DNA of 64,000 nucleotides, taken from positions 1 through 64,000 of the forward strand of contig JAZRUW010000030.1 of the NCBI GenBank assembly GCA_045652745.1, in the 5' to 3' direction. Numbering within the stretch: position 1 is the stretch's first letter; each line of letters opens with the position of its first letter. The stretch comes from RGIG2041 sp045652745 (lineage in GTDB: Bacteria > Bacillota > Clostridia > UBA1381 > UMGS1253). Below, piece by piece: positions 1-7,178 of this stretch. The notes below the pieces were generated by a model that saw only the letters and a list, made by a program, of their open reading frames with translations, ran no database searches and had not been told where the DNA came from. Position numbers and translations under genes: made by a program.

Positions 1-28
1 AAAAATGCCTGACAAAAATCAACACTGA

Positions 29-133
29 CCTTAAATGCGAAAAAATTATAATTTTTCAAGGCGGAAGAGCGAAGGAATACTCGCGTATTTCAAGCTCAAC
101 AACGCAGAAAAATATGATTTTTACCATTTAAGG
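29..133. repeat. Fold-back (MITE-like) repeat downstream of spoIIIAH
   Basis: A 105-bp element whose ends are inverted: CCTTAAATG at 29-37 and CATTTAAGG at 125-133. The symmetry continues inward through an A/T-rich stretch, so the outer arms pair over roughly 25 bp with a few mismatches. The centre holds a second small palindrome, AATAC-TCGC-GTATT. It lies about 45 bp past the spoIIIAH stop and could form the 3' end of that transcript. No coding potential is seen. The architecture resembles the two elements at 40.0-40.2 kb, although the sequence is clearly different. Confidence 0.6.
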
Positions 134-178
134 CGGTGTTCAGATACTGACGCATCTGCTTATAGTATACCACGTTTT

Positions 179-733
179 TTACTCAACTTCAACAATTTTT
201 ATATTTTTTATAGAAACTGCGGTCTGGCCGGCAACAATATCCTGAATTTTGGCAACATCCGCCTGCGTCAGCGCGGTGGCTTTGACGGTCACACTCGCCG
301 TGTCCCCCGCAACATAGACTACGGCATCGGCAAAGCCTTTTGCCTTAATCATATTCTCTGCCGCCGCCTCTTTGTCAGACACACTTGCAATGGCAAGCAA
401 ATCCTTTTGTGCCTGCTGTTTGGTTTCCATATCCACATTTTCATTTTCCAAAATTGCATTCAAACGCGAAAGTGTCGTGCTTCTCGCGCTTTCACGGCTG
501 ACACGCGCCTGACTGAAATACTCCTGCACCGGTGCGCTGACGAGTTGCGCCTCACCGAGTTTACCGGTTGGCGTACTTTCGACTTCGCCCTGCTCCACCG
601 CTTCGCTGTTTACCTGCTCTGCCGGCGCCGGAACATCCGTCCCCGCATAGTTAAAATTGATAAATGCCGCCACACCGATGAGCAAAATCAGTGCCCCGAT
701 TAAAACTTCCTTTCTTTTCATCACCATCATCAT
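179..733 (-). CDS. spoIIIAH: Stage III sporulation protein AH (SpoIIIAH-like)
   Basis: Mother-cell component of the SpoIIIA-SpoIIQ channel that joins mother cell and engulfed forespore. The 184-residue product has a short basic N-terminus, one membrane segment at about residues 8-26, a Pro/Glu-rich linker and a C-terminal YscJ/FliF-like domain (about 90-184). This is the SpoIIIAH layout. It is the last of eight consecutive spoIIIA genes. The start is the first ATG of a Met-rich N-terminus, 7 nt after GAGGAGG. In B. subtilis this protein binds the SpoIIQ ectodomain; a SpoIIQ-like gene lies at 6350-7084. Confidence 0.9.
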   Translation of the reverse strand: MMMVMKRKEVLIGALILLIGVAAFINFNYAGTDVPAPAEQVNSEAVEQGEVESTPTGKLGEAQLVSAPVQEYFSQARVSRESARSTTLSRLNAILENENVDMETKQQAQKDLLAIASVSDKEAAAENMIKAKGFADAVVYVAGDTASVTVKATALTQADVAKIQDIVAGQTAVSIKNIKIVEVE

Positions 734-760
734 ACTTCTGCCTCCTCACGAATTTATTTT

Positions 761-1264
761 CTATTTTGCAAAGACGCCGATGCGGTGCTCCTCCACATCC
801 AAGGCCGCCTTAATCGCCATAAATACCTGTTCGCGCACGGATGTACTGCCTGCGCCTTCGCACACCGCCACCACGCCGCGCACCTTCGGATAGACTTCTT
901 TTTCAATCACCGGACTATCCTTGGGCAATACAGCCGTGTAATTCTCACTCGTATTGCTTTTAACTTCCTCTCTTTGTTGGGTGCGGCTCACATCGGTTAA
1001 ATACTCACGCTTTCCCGTACCGTCATAGGTAATCATCACACTGACATCGCCGACGCCCTGGATTTCGGACAAAATCCGTTCAAGACGGCGCTCGGTTTCC
1101 GCATAAGGTTGCCCGTCCGGCACCGGTGTATTTTCACTTTTACCCTTCTCTTTTTGCGGACTGCCGCCAAGGCACAAAAGCAGGATGCCTGTAAATAATA
1201 TGATGCCGAGGCGCAAAATATGCTTGTTTTGCAAAAATTTATTCCACTGTATTTTCTCCATCAT
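761..1264 (-). CDS. spoIIIAG: Stage III sporulation protein AG
   Basis: A 167-residue protein with one N-terminal membrane segment (about 16-34), a charged linker, and a C-terminal region with the conserved SpoIIIAG pattern GVGDVSVMITYDGTG plus the segment KVRGVVAVCEGAG. SpoIIIAG forms a secretion-like ring in the outer forespore membrane. The ATG overlaps the TGA of spoIIIAF (ATGA), which implies translational coupling. Position and order match the standard AA-AH operon. Confidence 0.92.
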   Translation of the reverse strand: MMEKIQWNKFLQNKHILRLGIILFTGILLLCLGGSPQKEKGKSENTPVPDGQPYAETERRLERILSEIQGVGDVSVMITYDGTGKREYLTDVSRTQQREEVKSNTSENYTAVLPKDSPVIEKEVYPKVRGVVAVCEGAGSTSVREQVFMAIKAALDVEEHRIGVFAK

Positions 1265-1722
1265 TCCTCCGCCTCTTCCACGCGCGGCATAATCCCGAAC
1301 TGCGCCTGCACATAATTTTCAATGGCGGTCGCATGGGCGGTATCCGCCGCAATTTCCAATCCGGTCACCGTCAAAACACCGTCTGTATGCGTGACCTGTG
1401 CCCTTGCCTTTGCCTGCACGCCCAGATTTTGCGCAAGGCCGCTCTCCACCGCCTCCGTCAATGCCGTTTTAAACGCCGCAAGTACGGCATCCGCTTCGGT
1501 TTGCGTTTGCGCGGAGCTTTGTGTTTGCATCGGTATCGTCAACTCAGAAAAATCCACCGTACGCACCTGCAAAAGTGTACTGACGAGCACAAGCGAAACC
1601 ACCAACCCCGTCACACAGGACGTGTATTTCGCAAGCGGCCCGTCCATGCTGAGTGCTTCGCAAAAAAAGCACACAACCGCAATCACAAGCACGCTCACTG
1701 TAAAGTTATGTAATATGCCCAT
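1261..1722 (-). CDS. spoIIIAF: Stage III sporulation protein AF
   Basis: A membrane protein of about 153 residues with two N-terminal hydrophobic segments and a soluble C-terminal domain, as in SpoIIIAF. The open frame begins at a TTG at 1731. GAGG sits only one base before that TTG but about 10 nt before the ATG at 1722, so 1722 is preferred. It begins immediately after the spoIIIAE stop and overlaps spoIIIAG by four bases. It belongs to the SpoIIIA complex; the assignment rests on gene order and membrane layout. Confidence 0.88.
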   Translation of the reverse strand: MGILHNFTVSVLVIAVVCFFCEALSMDGPLAKYTSCVTGLVVSLVLVSTLLQVRTVDFSELTIPMQTQSSAQTQTEADAVLAAFKTALTEAVESGLAQNLGVQAKARAQVTHTDGVLTVTGLEIAADTAHATAIENYVQAQFGIMPRVEEAEE

Positions 1723-1723
1723 A

Positions 1724-2812
1724 TCAACCAATCCTCATCAGCATCGCTATACAAATGACCAGCATTACAAACACCGCGCACAGCACGCCAAGCATCAGCG
1801 CAATCACCTCACCGACCGAGGAAACCGCAGAGTAAATTCTCCGGTCTGCCACCGGTTCCATCACCGCGGCCGCCAGTTGAAACAAAAGCGATGTCAGTCC
1901 TAACCGTACCACTGGCGCAAGACAGATACCAAACAATGCCACCAGTCCCGCAACCCCCGTTGCACTGCGCACCGCACGCGCACTCACGGCAAGCGCCTCT
2001 AAGGTATCCGACAAAAGTCCGCCCACAACCGGTACGGCGTTGGAAACCACAAAACGCGAGGTTTTTGCACGCAGTACGCTCATCGTGCCTGCCCCAAAGC
2101 CCTGCACCGCCAACAGTCCGGCAAAAGCCGTTAAGAGCAGACACAGACCCCATTTTACCATTCTTTGCAAAAAACCGGCAAGTCCGCTGACAGATACAGT
2201 CTTACTTACACCGCTGACCATTTGCAATGCAGCCACGCAGTACAAAAGCGGCACGATAAAAAAGCGCACCGCATTGGATAAGAGCACGCATCCGGTCAGC
2301 ACTACAGGCTCTACCGCTGCCGCAATTAGTCCTTTACCGCCCGTAACCAGCAGACCGCACAAAATCGGCACACTTCCGTTGATAAAAAGCACCGCGCTGT
2401 CTACCGCGCTTTCAAAGCTGTGCATTGCCGCACCGAACGCCTCAGCCAGCAAACCCGAAATTACCAGATAGCCCGCAAAGAATACTGTGTCTCGCACACG
2501 CTCTGCGCCCAGACTGTGCTGCATCTCGGTCAGCACAGCAAACAGTATGCCGACTGCTACAACCTTTAATAGCAGCCGCACCGCATCACCGCCGAACGTG
2601 CGTACCAAGTCCATCACTTTAGAAAACAGACCGTCAAAGGCAAAGTTTGTCTCTCCCGTAAGAATACGCCGTGTATTTTCGCGAAAGCTCCCGTCCGGCT
2701 GCGCAACCTCATAATCATATTGCTCCAAAAGTGTCTCCGGCTGCATTTCGCCCTTTGCACTCAGGCAGAACAAAAGCAAAAAAGCCAATACGAGCAACAC
2801 AAGTTTTTTCAT
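1724..2812 (-). CDS. spoIIIAE: Stage III sporulation protein AE
   Basis: A 362-residue polytopic membrane protein with an N-terminal signal-like segment and about seven further hydrophobic helices. It has the length and position of SpoIIIAE, the largest membrane subunit of the SpoIIIA complex. The start is ATG 2812 (MKKLVLLV), preceded by AAGGAG; the in-frame start at 2830 lacks a ribosome site. It follows spoIIIAD with a gap of about 17 nt. Confidence 0.93.
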   Translation of the reverse strand: MKKLVLLVLAFLLLFCLSAKGEMQPETLLEQYDYEVAQPDGSFRENTRRILTGETNFAFDGLFSKVMDLVRTFGGDAVRLLLKVVAVGILFAVLTEMQHSLGAERVRDTVFFAGYLVISGLLAEAFGAAMHSFESAVDSAVLFINGSVPILCGLLVTGGKGLIAAAVEPVVLTGCVLLSNAVRFFIVPLLYCVAALQMVSGVSKTVSVSGLAGFLQRMVKWGLCLLLTAFAGLLAVQGFGAGTMSVLRAKTSRFVVSNAVPVVGGLLSDTLEALAVSARAVRSATGVAGLVALFGICLAPVVRLGLTSLLFQLAAAVMEPVADRRIYSAVSSVGEVIALMLGVLCAVFVMLVICIAMLMRIG

Positions 2813-2829
2813 AGGTATTCTCCTTTGCA

Positions 2830-3216
2830 CTACATCATCCCCGTCAGCGTATCAATCAGTTTCGCGGCAATCGGCAGCGCTTGTACCAAAATCAAAAGTT
2901 TGCCGAACAGCTCCACCTGCACGCCCACGGAAGCCTGTCCCGCATCTTTGCACAGTTGCGCCGCAAGCGTACAGACGTAACCGATGCCGATGACTTTAAA
3001 CACCACCTGTAAATACCCATCCGCCAAGCCGTAGCGCACAGCCAGACGCTCCACATAATCCATGACGAGCATTGCAAGGTTTAAAGAATACATCAGCAAA
3101 ATTGCACATGTGAGCAACGCCGCGGCCGGAAACAGCGCAGATTGCATGCTTTTGAGCAGAACGCATACCATCAATCCGCAAAACGCAATACCGACAAACT
3201 GCGTAAGCCCGATCAT
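2830..3216 (-). CDS. spoIIIAD: Stage III sporulation protein AD
   Basis: A 128-residue protein made almost entirely of hydrophobic helices (about four), typical of SpoIIIAD. The last residues are IDTLTGMM. The ATG overlaps the TGA of spoIIIAC (CTATGA), so translation is coupled. SpoIIIAC and AD are small membrane subunits proposed to resemble export-apparatus components. Confidence 0.92.
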   Translation of the reverse strand: MIGLTQFVGIAFCGLMVCVLLKSMQSALFPAAALLTCAILLMYSLNLAMLVMDYVERLAVRYGLADGYLQVVFKVIGIGYVCTLAAQLCKDAGQASVGVQVELFGKLLILVQALPIAAKLIDTLTGMM

Positions 3217-3407
3217 AGATTAAACACCGTCTTAATGGTATCAAACAGCGTGCTGATTTGCCCGATCAAAATAAACAAGACCACAATCAAGCCTGCCAGC
3301 GTTGTCATCATTGCCTGCTCCTCACGACCGGAGCGGATGAGCAATTGATTAAGTACCGCCACAATGATACCAATGGCGGCAATCTGAAAAATCAAATCCA
3401 CGCCCAT
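3213..3407 (-). CDS. spoIIIAC: Stage III sporulation protein AC
   Basis: A 64-residue membrane protein with two hydrophobic helices (about 5-22 and 34-58), the normal SpoIIIAC length. A strong ribosome site, AAGGAGG, lies 7 nt before ATG 3407. It sits between spoIIIAB and spoIIIAD in the canonical order. Confidence 0.93.
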   Translation of the reverse strand: MGVDLIFQIAAIGIIVAVLNQLLIRSGREEQAMMTTLAGLIVVLFILIGQISTLFDTIKTVFNL

Positions 3408-3434
3408 AGCGTTTCCTCCTTAAGTGCGCTCTTA

Positions 3435-3929
3435 TTATAAAAGCATGATTACCAAAAGCAACCCGCCGAGCACCCCTGCGCCGACAGACAGCCGCCCGTT
3501 GTTTTGTAAAACTTCTCGCGCCTGCGCCGTCTGTACTCCAAGCCTTTGGACAGCGCTTTCAATATGCCGTCTTTGTGCCTCGATATCGCTGCACCCAAGA
3601 CCGCCGGCAATCCAGACAAGCAAGTCCGCATCCTGCGCATTTACAACTTCGTTTCGCTGCACTGCTCTCTGCATAGCCGTTTGCGGTAAGATGCCGGCCT
3701 TCAATTCCTTTGCAAACGCATAAAGCACCGCGCAATCCGTTTGCCGCGCAACCTTTTCTGCCGCCTGCGGCAAAGGCGTTTGTAAAAACACGATTTCCGT
3801 ACTTAAAAGTTCCAGCGCCGCCGTCAGCTTTGAAAGCATACGCACGCGCATTTGCATCCGTTTCCAATTGCTGATTCCCGCATACACACTCACCCCGAGC
3901 ACCAGCAGTGCACCGCAAAGTTTAAACAC
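3435..3929 (-). CDS. spoIIIAB: Stage III sporulation protein AB
   Basis: The likely product has 164 residues, starting at GTG 3929 (VFKLCGALL), nine bases after AAGGAGG (3939-3945). The longer open frame from 3992 would overlap spoIIIAA by 71 bases and has no ribosome site. There is a hydrophobic segment at the N-terminus and a helical soluble middle region (LSKLTAALELLSTEI), then a C-terminal hydrophobic stretch GGLLLVIMLL, as in SpoIIIAB. The gene overlaps the end of spoIIIAA by 8 bases. Confidence 0.88.
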   Translation of the reverse strand: MFKLCGALLVLGVSVYAGISNWKRMQMRVRMLSKLTAALELLSTEIVFLQTPLPQAAEKVARQTDCAVLYAFAKELKAGILPQTAMQRAVQRNEVVNAQDADLLVWIAGGLGCSDIEAQRRHIESAVQRLGVQTAQAREVLQNNGRLSVGAGVLGGLLLVIMLL

Positions 3930-4788
3930 GCGTATACACCTCCTTGAGTGTGCCAGGTCCGTTTTTTCGCCCGAGCGTGACATACACCTCAAACAGCGTG
4001 TCCTGCGCTAAATTTTGCCGCCCTGTGCCGTGCATGGTGCTCACAACGCTGCAACCGCACGCGGCCGCATCATTCATCGCTGCAAACTGCGCGTCGCCCC
4101 ACAGTTCGTCGGTCACAATCACCTGCGGTGACAGCGTGCGTACTGCAAGCGGCACACCGGCTTCCTTCGGGCAAAGCCGGAGCACATCCGTATTTTCACC
4201 GATATCAAACGCAGGAAGACCTGCGTGCATTGCACAGATTTCATCTCGCTCGTCTATCACGCACACTTTCAGACCGCGCGCAGAAAGCAAGCGTACCAAA
4301 TCGCGCAAAATCGTCGTTTTTCCGCAACCCGGCGGCGAAATCAGAACCGTATTTTTCACTCGCCCGCTCTGGAAAATATGCGAAAGCAGTTTGTCCGCAC
4401 AACCCGTAATTTCACGTGGCACGCGAAAGTTTAATCCCGTAAACTCCTTTATGTTCTCAATCCGTCCTCCATTTGAAAGCACGCTTCCCGAAAGTCCGAC
4501 ACGCACACCGCCCGGCAAAAGCAAAAATCCGTTTTTAATTTGCTCCATCGCCGCATAGACGGAATGATTACAAATGCGCATCACCGTCTGTTCAATCTCC
4601 TGCGCCGTCACCGCGCTTGCGCGCAACGGCACACTCTGTCCGCCGCGCACCAGCATCATCGGCGCGCCAGCGCGCAGACGAAGTTCTTCGGCATACAGCA
4701 AATCTTTTTCCGAAATCGCTTCGCGCAAAGACTGCGGCAGGCAACGCAGAATCTGTGCCGGTGCATTTTGCAGCTGCACGCTTCTCAT
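3922..4788 (-). CDS. spoIIIAA: Stage III sporulation protein AA, ATPase
   Basis: A 288-residue secretion-type ATPase that energises the SpoIIIA complex. Visible motifs are Walker A GCGKTTILRD near the middle, Walker B VIVTDELWGD and a downstream STMHG segment. The chosen start is ATG 4788 (MRSVQLQ), 6 nt after GGAGGAG; the open frame extends to 4836 without a ribosome site. It is the first gene of the operon and is divergent from the DUF1292 gene. No convincing sigma-E promoter was found upstream, although sigma-E control is expected from B. subtilis. Confidence 0.94.
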   Translation of the reverse strand: MRSVQLQNAPAQILRCLPQSLREAISEKDLLYAEELRLRAGAPMMLVRGGQSVPLRASAVTAQEIEQTVMRICNHSVYAAMEQIKNGFLLLPGGVRVGLSGSVLSNGGRIENIKEFTGLNFRVPREITGCADKLLSHIFQSGRVKNTVLISPPGCGKTTILRDLVRLLSARGLKVCVIDERDEICAMHAGLPAFDIGENTDVLRLCPKEAGVPLAVRTLSPQVIVTDELWGDAQFAAMNDAAACGCSVVSTMHGTGRQNLAQDTLFEVYVTLGRKNGPGTLKEVYTRV

Positions 4789-4864
4789 TTGCATCTCCTC
4801 CGTTTCTGCTTTCATGCTATGCATAGAAAATTTCATTTATGCAAAATTTTCTTTTGCAAATTTG

Positions 4865-4893
4865 TTGACAGACGCGCATGATTATAATAAAAT
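4865..4893 (+). promoter_or_regulatory. Sigma-A-type promoter of the DUF1292 gene
   Basis: TTGACA (4865-4870), 17-bp spacer, TAAAAT (4888-4893). It points at the DUF1292 gene 34 bp downstream and probably also supplies the 6S RNA and methyltransferase genes behind it. Confidence 0.8.
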
Positions 4894-4926
4894 ATGTGTA
4901 TATTAAATCTTGCAAGGAGAAATAAA

Positions 4927-5190
4927 ATGGCTGATATGGAAAACACAATTACTTTATATGATGAAGACGGCAAAGAAATCGAATTTGAACATCTCGATAC
5001 CGTCTCCTACAACGACAATCTTTATGTTGTTTTGTTAGAAGTCCTCGAAAACGGAGAAGAAAATGACGAAGTCGTTATTTTCAGAATCGAGCAAAACGAC
5101 GATGATGAAGACACCTTGGTGGTCATTGAAGACGAAGCCGAATTACAGGCAGTATTTGAAGAATTCCAGAACCGTCTCGAAGACGAATAA
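4927..5190 (+). CDS. DUF1292 family acidic protein (YrzB-like)
   Basis: A small, very acidic protein of 87 residues (MADMENTITLYDEDG). The pattern of an N-terminal beta-rich DUF1292 core followed by an Asp/Glu-rich tail matches the family found in Firmicutes. The start is ATG 4927 after AAGGAG; the open frame begins at 4894 but that ATG overlaps the promoter. Function is unknown. In many Firmicutes this family sits next to yrrK/yrzL; here its neighbours are spoIIIAA (divergent) and the 6S RNA. Confidence 0.88.
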   Translation: MADMENTITLYDEDGKEIEFEHLDTVSYNDNLYVVLLEVLENGEENDEVVIFRIEQNDDDEDTLVVIEDEAELQAVFEEFQNRLEDE

Positions 5191-5202
5191 AAAAACAGAA
5201 TA

Positions 5203-5385
5203 TTCCCTGCGGTGTGCGTATGTATACCATTTATTTTACCAACACTTTTAATATGGGATTCTATGCTCTATGTGCGGATTGCAGGCCTCCCTATACGGAA
5301 GAGGAAGCGCGAAACACAAGGCGGTTGCCCACCTGCATTTGCAGGTCAAATAAAGGTATTAGATTACGGCACAGCGGGGTTTTTC
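5203..5385 (+). ncRNA. ssrS: 6S RNA (SsrS/BsrA type)
   Basis: A roughly 183-nt non-coding stretch with the 6S RNA fold. The 5' strand CCCTGCGGTGTGCGTA (from 5205) pairs with the 3' strand TTACGGCACAGCGGGG (ending 5379) through small internal loops; further in, TATACC (5223-5228) pairs with GGTATT (5355-5360). An open central bubble carries the small hairpin ACCTGC-ATTT-GCAGGT (5331-5346), a usual feature of 6S RNAs. The closing stem is followed by TTTTTCTATTTTT, an intrinsic terminator. 6S RNA binds sigma-A RNA polymerase and down-regulates it. No clear promoter lies just upstream, so it may be processed from the DUF1292 transcript. Confidence 0.82.
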
Positions 5386-5406
5386 TATTTTTACGGAGGA
5401 GTTAGT

Positions 5407-6258
5407 ATGAAACCGGCGACAAAACTTTTACTCGCTTTAAATAAGATGTTTAAAGCACCGGTGCATCCGTTCAATCTGCAAAATGAGGGCGTAAAATCCT
5501 ACGCAATGTGGCAATTTGAAAAAGGTGCACAAACCATCAGTTTTTATACAAAACGGTATACCGTCGAGGAAATGTTTGAAAACAAAACCGTAGTAGATAT
5601 TGGTTGCGGCGCGGCCGGCAAATCGCTCTACTACGCATCGTGCGGTGCAAAAAAGGTCATCGGCGTGGAAATCCTGGAAAAATATCGTACAGAAGCAGAA
5701 GCCCTTGCCGAAAATCTCGGTCTGGCGGACAAGTTCGAGTTCGTCTGTGCGGATGCCGCAAAACTGCCGTTTGACACAGACAGTATCGACACCATCATTA
5801 TGAATGATGCCATGGAGCACGTAGACAATCCTAAAGCCGTTTTGCAGGAGTGCACACGCGTTTTAAGAAAAGGCGGTAAAATCTTTATCAATTTTCCACC
5901 CTACCATCACCCCTTTGGCGCACATTTAAGCGATGCCATTTTCATTCCTTGGGTACATATGTTCTTTAGCGAAAGCGTGCTCATTGAAGCGTATCGCCAC
6001 TTAGCAATGCAGTATCCAGACGGCGAAGCGCGCCTGTCGTTCCGTATCTCGGAAAATGCACAGGGCAAACCCTATTTTTCCTATATCAATCACATGACGA
6101 TTCGCCGATACAAAAAGATATTGAAAGCACTCGGCATCCGCCCGGCTTATTACAAAGAAGAACCGCTTCGAGCGCCGCTTGCACCGCTCGCCAAATTGCC
6201 GCTTCTCAAAGAAGTTTTTGTAAAAATGGCCGTTTGTGTGATTGAAAAACAATCGTGA
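5407..6258 (+). CDS. Class I SAM-dependent methyltransferase
   Basis: A 283-residue protein with a Rossmann methyltransferase core: motif I VVDIGCGAAGKS (about residues 62-73), acidic motif II VIGVEI, the segment FVCADAAKLPF and motif IV TIIMNDAMEHV, followed by VLRKGGKIFINFPP. The N-terminus and a C-terminal extension are family-specific and the substrate is unknown. The start is ATG 5407 after ACGGAGGAG, only about 10 nt past the 6S RNA terminator tract. A strong terminator follows. Confidence 0.85.
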   Translation: MKPATKLLLALNKMFKAPVHPFNLQNEGVKSYAMWQFEKGAQTISFYTKRYTVEEMFENKTVVDIGCGAAGKSLYYASCGAKKVIGVEILEKYRTEAEALAENLGLADKFEFVCADAAKLPFDTDSIDTIIMNDAMEHVDNPKAVLQECTRVLRKGGKIFINFPPYHHPFGAHLSDAIFIPWVHMFFSESVLIEAYRHLAMQYPDGEARLSFRISENAQGKPYFSYINHMTIRRYKKILKALGIRPAYYKEEPLRAPLAPLAKLPLLKEVFVKMAVCVIEKQS

Positions 6259-6262
6259 TTTT

Positions 6263-6288
6263 AAAACCGCAGGAAACTGCGGTTTTTT
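6263..6288 (+). terminator. Rho-independent terminator of the methyltransferase gene
   Basis: Perfect 10-bp stem AAAACCGCAG / CTGCGGTTTT with a GAAA tetraloop and a T-run. Confidence 0.92.
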
Positions 6289-6317
6289 GTATATTCCCAT
6301 GCGTTTCCGGCAAAAAT
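6289..6317 (+). promoter_or_regulatory. Sigma-F-type (forespore) promoter of the SpoIIQ-like gene
   Basis: GTATA (6289-6293), 15-bp spacer, GGCAAAAAT (6309-6317). This fits the B. subtilis sigma-F consensus GYWTA-N15-GGNRANANT at every fixed position. It lies 32 bp before the start codon, and no sigma-A promoter is visible in this gap. Confidence 0.75.
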
Positions 6318-6349
6318 AACAGCATCCGAATAAAGAAAGGCTGGTATTT

Positions 6350-7084
6350 ATGTCCGAAAACAAAAACAAATTCAAACAATGGTTGAAAGAAAAACGCTAC
6401 TACATAGTGCTTGCACTATGTATCGTTACAGTTTCCGCAACGTATATGTTGCTCAGTTACGCGCCAAAGCTTCAAGAAAATGCACCGCAATCCGATATTG
6501 CACAATACAGCGCACCAAAACAGAATGAACCGCTCCCCGATTTGGCAGACTATTTTCCGCCGGAGCTTGAACCGGACGCTATAGAAGAAAAACGCAATGA
6601 AACCACATTTACGCCGGACACACAATCCAACGTGTCCTTGCCGGCATCCGCCACGGCAACCGAGGTTGAAAAAGAATCGACGGTCTATATCTTTCCCGTG
6701 GAAGGCACACTGCAAAAGGCCTACTCCGGCAACACCCTGGTCTATTCCGAAACCATGTCGGATTGGCGTGTACACTCCGGCACAGACTTCAGCGCCGAAG
6801 CCGGCAGTGATGTACTCGCCTGCGCGGACGGCATTGTAGAAGAAGTGTATACCGACGCCCGTCTCGGCATCACGGTGGTGCTTGACCATCAAAACGGTAT
6901 CAAAAGCGTATATGCCAACCTCGCAAACGGTATGCTGGTCGAAAAAGGTCAGCATATCCGCGCCGGTGAAATCATCAGTACCGTCGGAAATTCCGCACTG
7001 TATGAAGCCGCCGAAGAAAGTCATCTGCACTTTGAAATGCTCAAGGACGGTGAGCATATTGACCCTCTGACAATGCTTGAATAA
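6350..7084 (+). CDS. spoIIQ: M23 (LytM) family protein, SpoIIQ-like
   Basis: A 244-residue single-pass membrane protein with a basic N-terminus, a membrane segment at about 18-35, a Pro/Glu-rich linker and a C-terminal LytM/M23 domain (about 110-244). Both zinc-site motifs are intact: H142-x3-D146 and H225-L-H227. B. subtilis SpoIIQ lacks an intact site, whereas some clostridial SpoIIQ proteins keep it. The sigma-F-type promoter, the membrane layout and the nearby spoIIIA operon all argue for SpoIIQ, the forespore partner of SpoIIIAH. A generic M23 murein hydrolase is the alternative. Confidence 0.8.
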   Translation: MSENKNKFKQWLKEKRYYIVLALCIVTVSATYMLLSYAPKLQENAPQSDIAQYSAPKQNEPLPDLADYFPPELEPDAIEEKRNETTFTPDTQSNVSLPASATATEVEKESTVYIFPVEGTLQKAYSGNTLVYSETMSDWRVHSGTDFSAEAGSDVLACADGIVEEVYTDARLGITVVLDHQNGIKSVYANLANGMLVEKGQHIRAGEIISTVGNSALYEAAEESHLHFEMLKDGEHIDPLTMLE

Positions 7085-7090
7085 AAATAG

Positions 7091-7121
7091 CAGCCTGCCA
7101 ATTTCGGCAGGCTGTTTTCTT
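7091..7121 (+). terminator. Rho-independent terminator of the SpoIIQ-like gene
   Basis: 9-bp stem CAGCCTGCC / GGCAGGCTG, 6-nt loop, then TTTTCTT. The tail overlaps the -35 box of the next promoter. Confidence 0.9.
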
Positions 7122-7148
7122 GACTTAATCGCAATTTTATGGCATAAT
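7120..7148 (+). promoter_or_regulatory. Sigma-A-type promoter of the cation-efflux gene
   Basis: TTGACT (7120-7125), 17-bp spacer, CATAAT (7143-7148), ending 30 bp before the start codon. Confidence 0.72.
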
Positions 7149-7178
7149 AAAATAAGATATTTAAAAGGGGTCCTACTG

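Noticed and set aside
4883..4888. TATAAT as the -10 box of the DUF1292 promoter
   Set aside because: It leaves only 12 bp to TTGACA; TAAAAT at 4888-4893 gives the correct 17 bp.
4788..4930. A sigma-E promoter for spoIIIAA
   Set aside because: CATAAATG and CATATTTT resemble -10 and -35 pieces, but no pair has correct sequence and spacing. Expected from biology, not shown by sequence.
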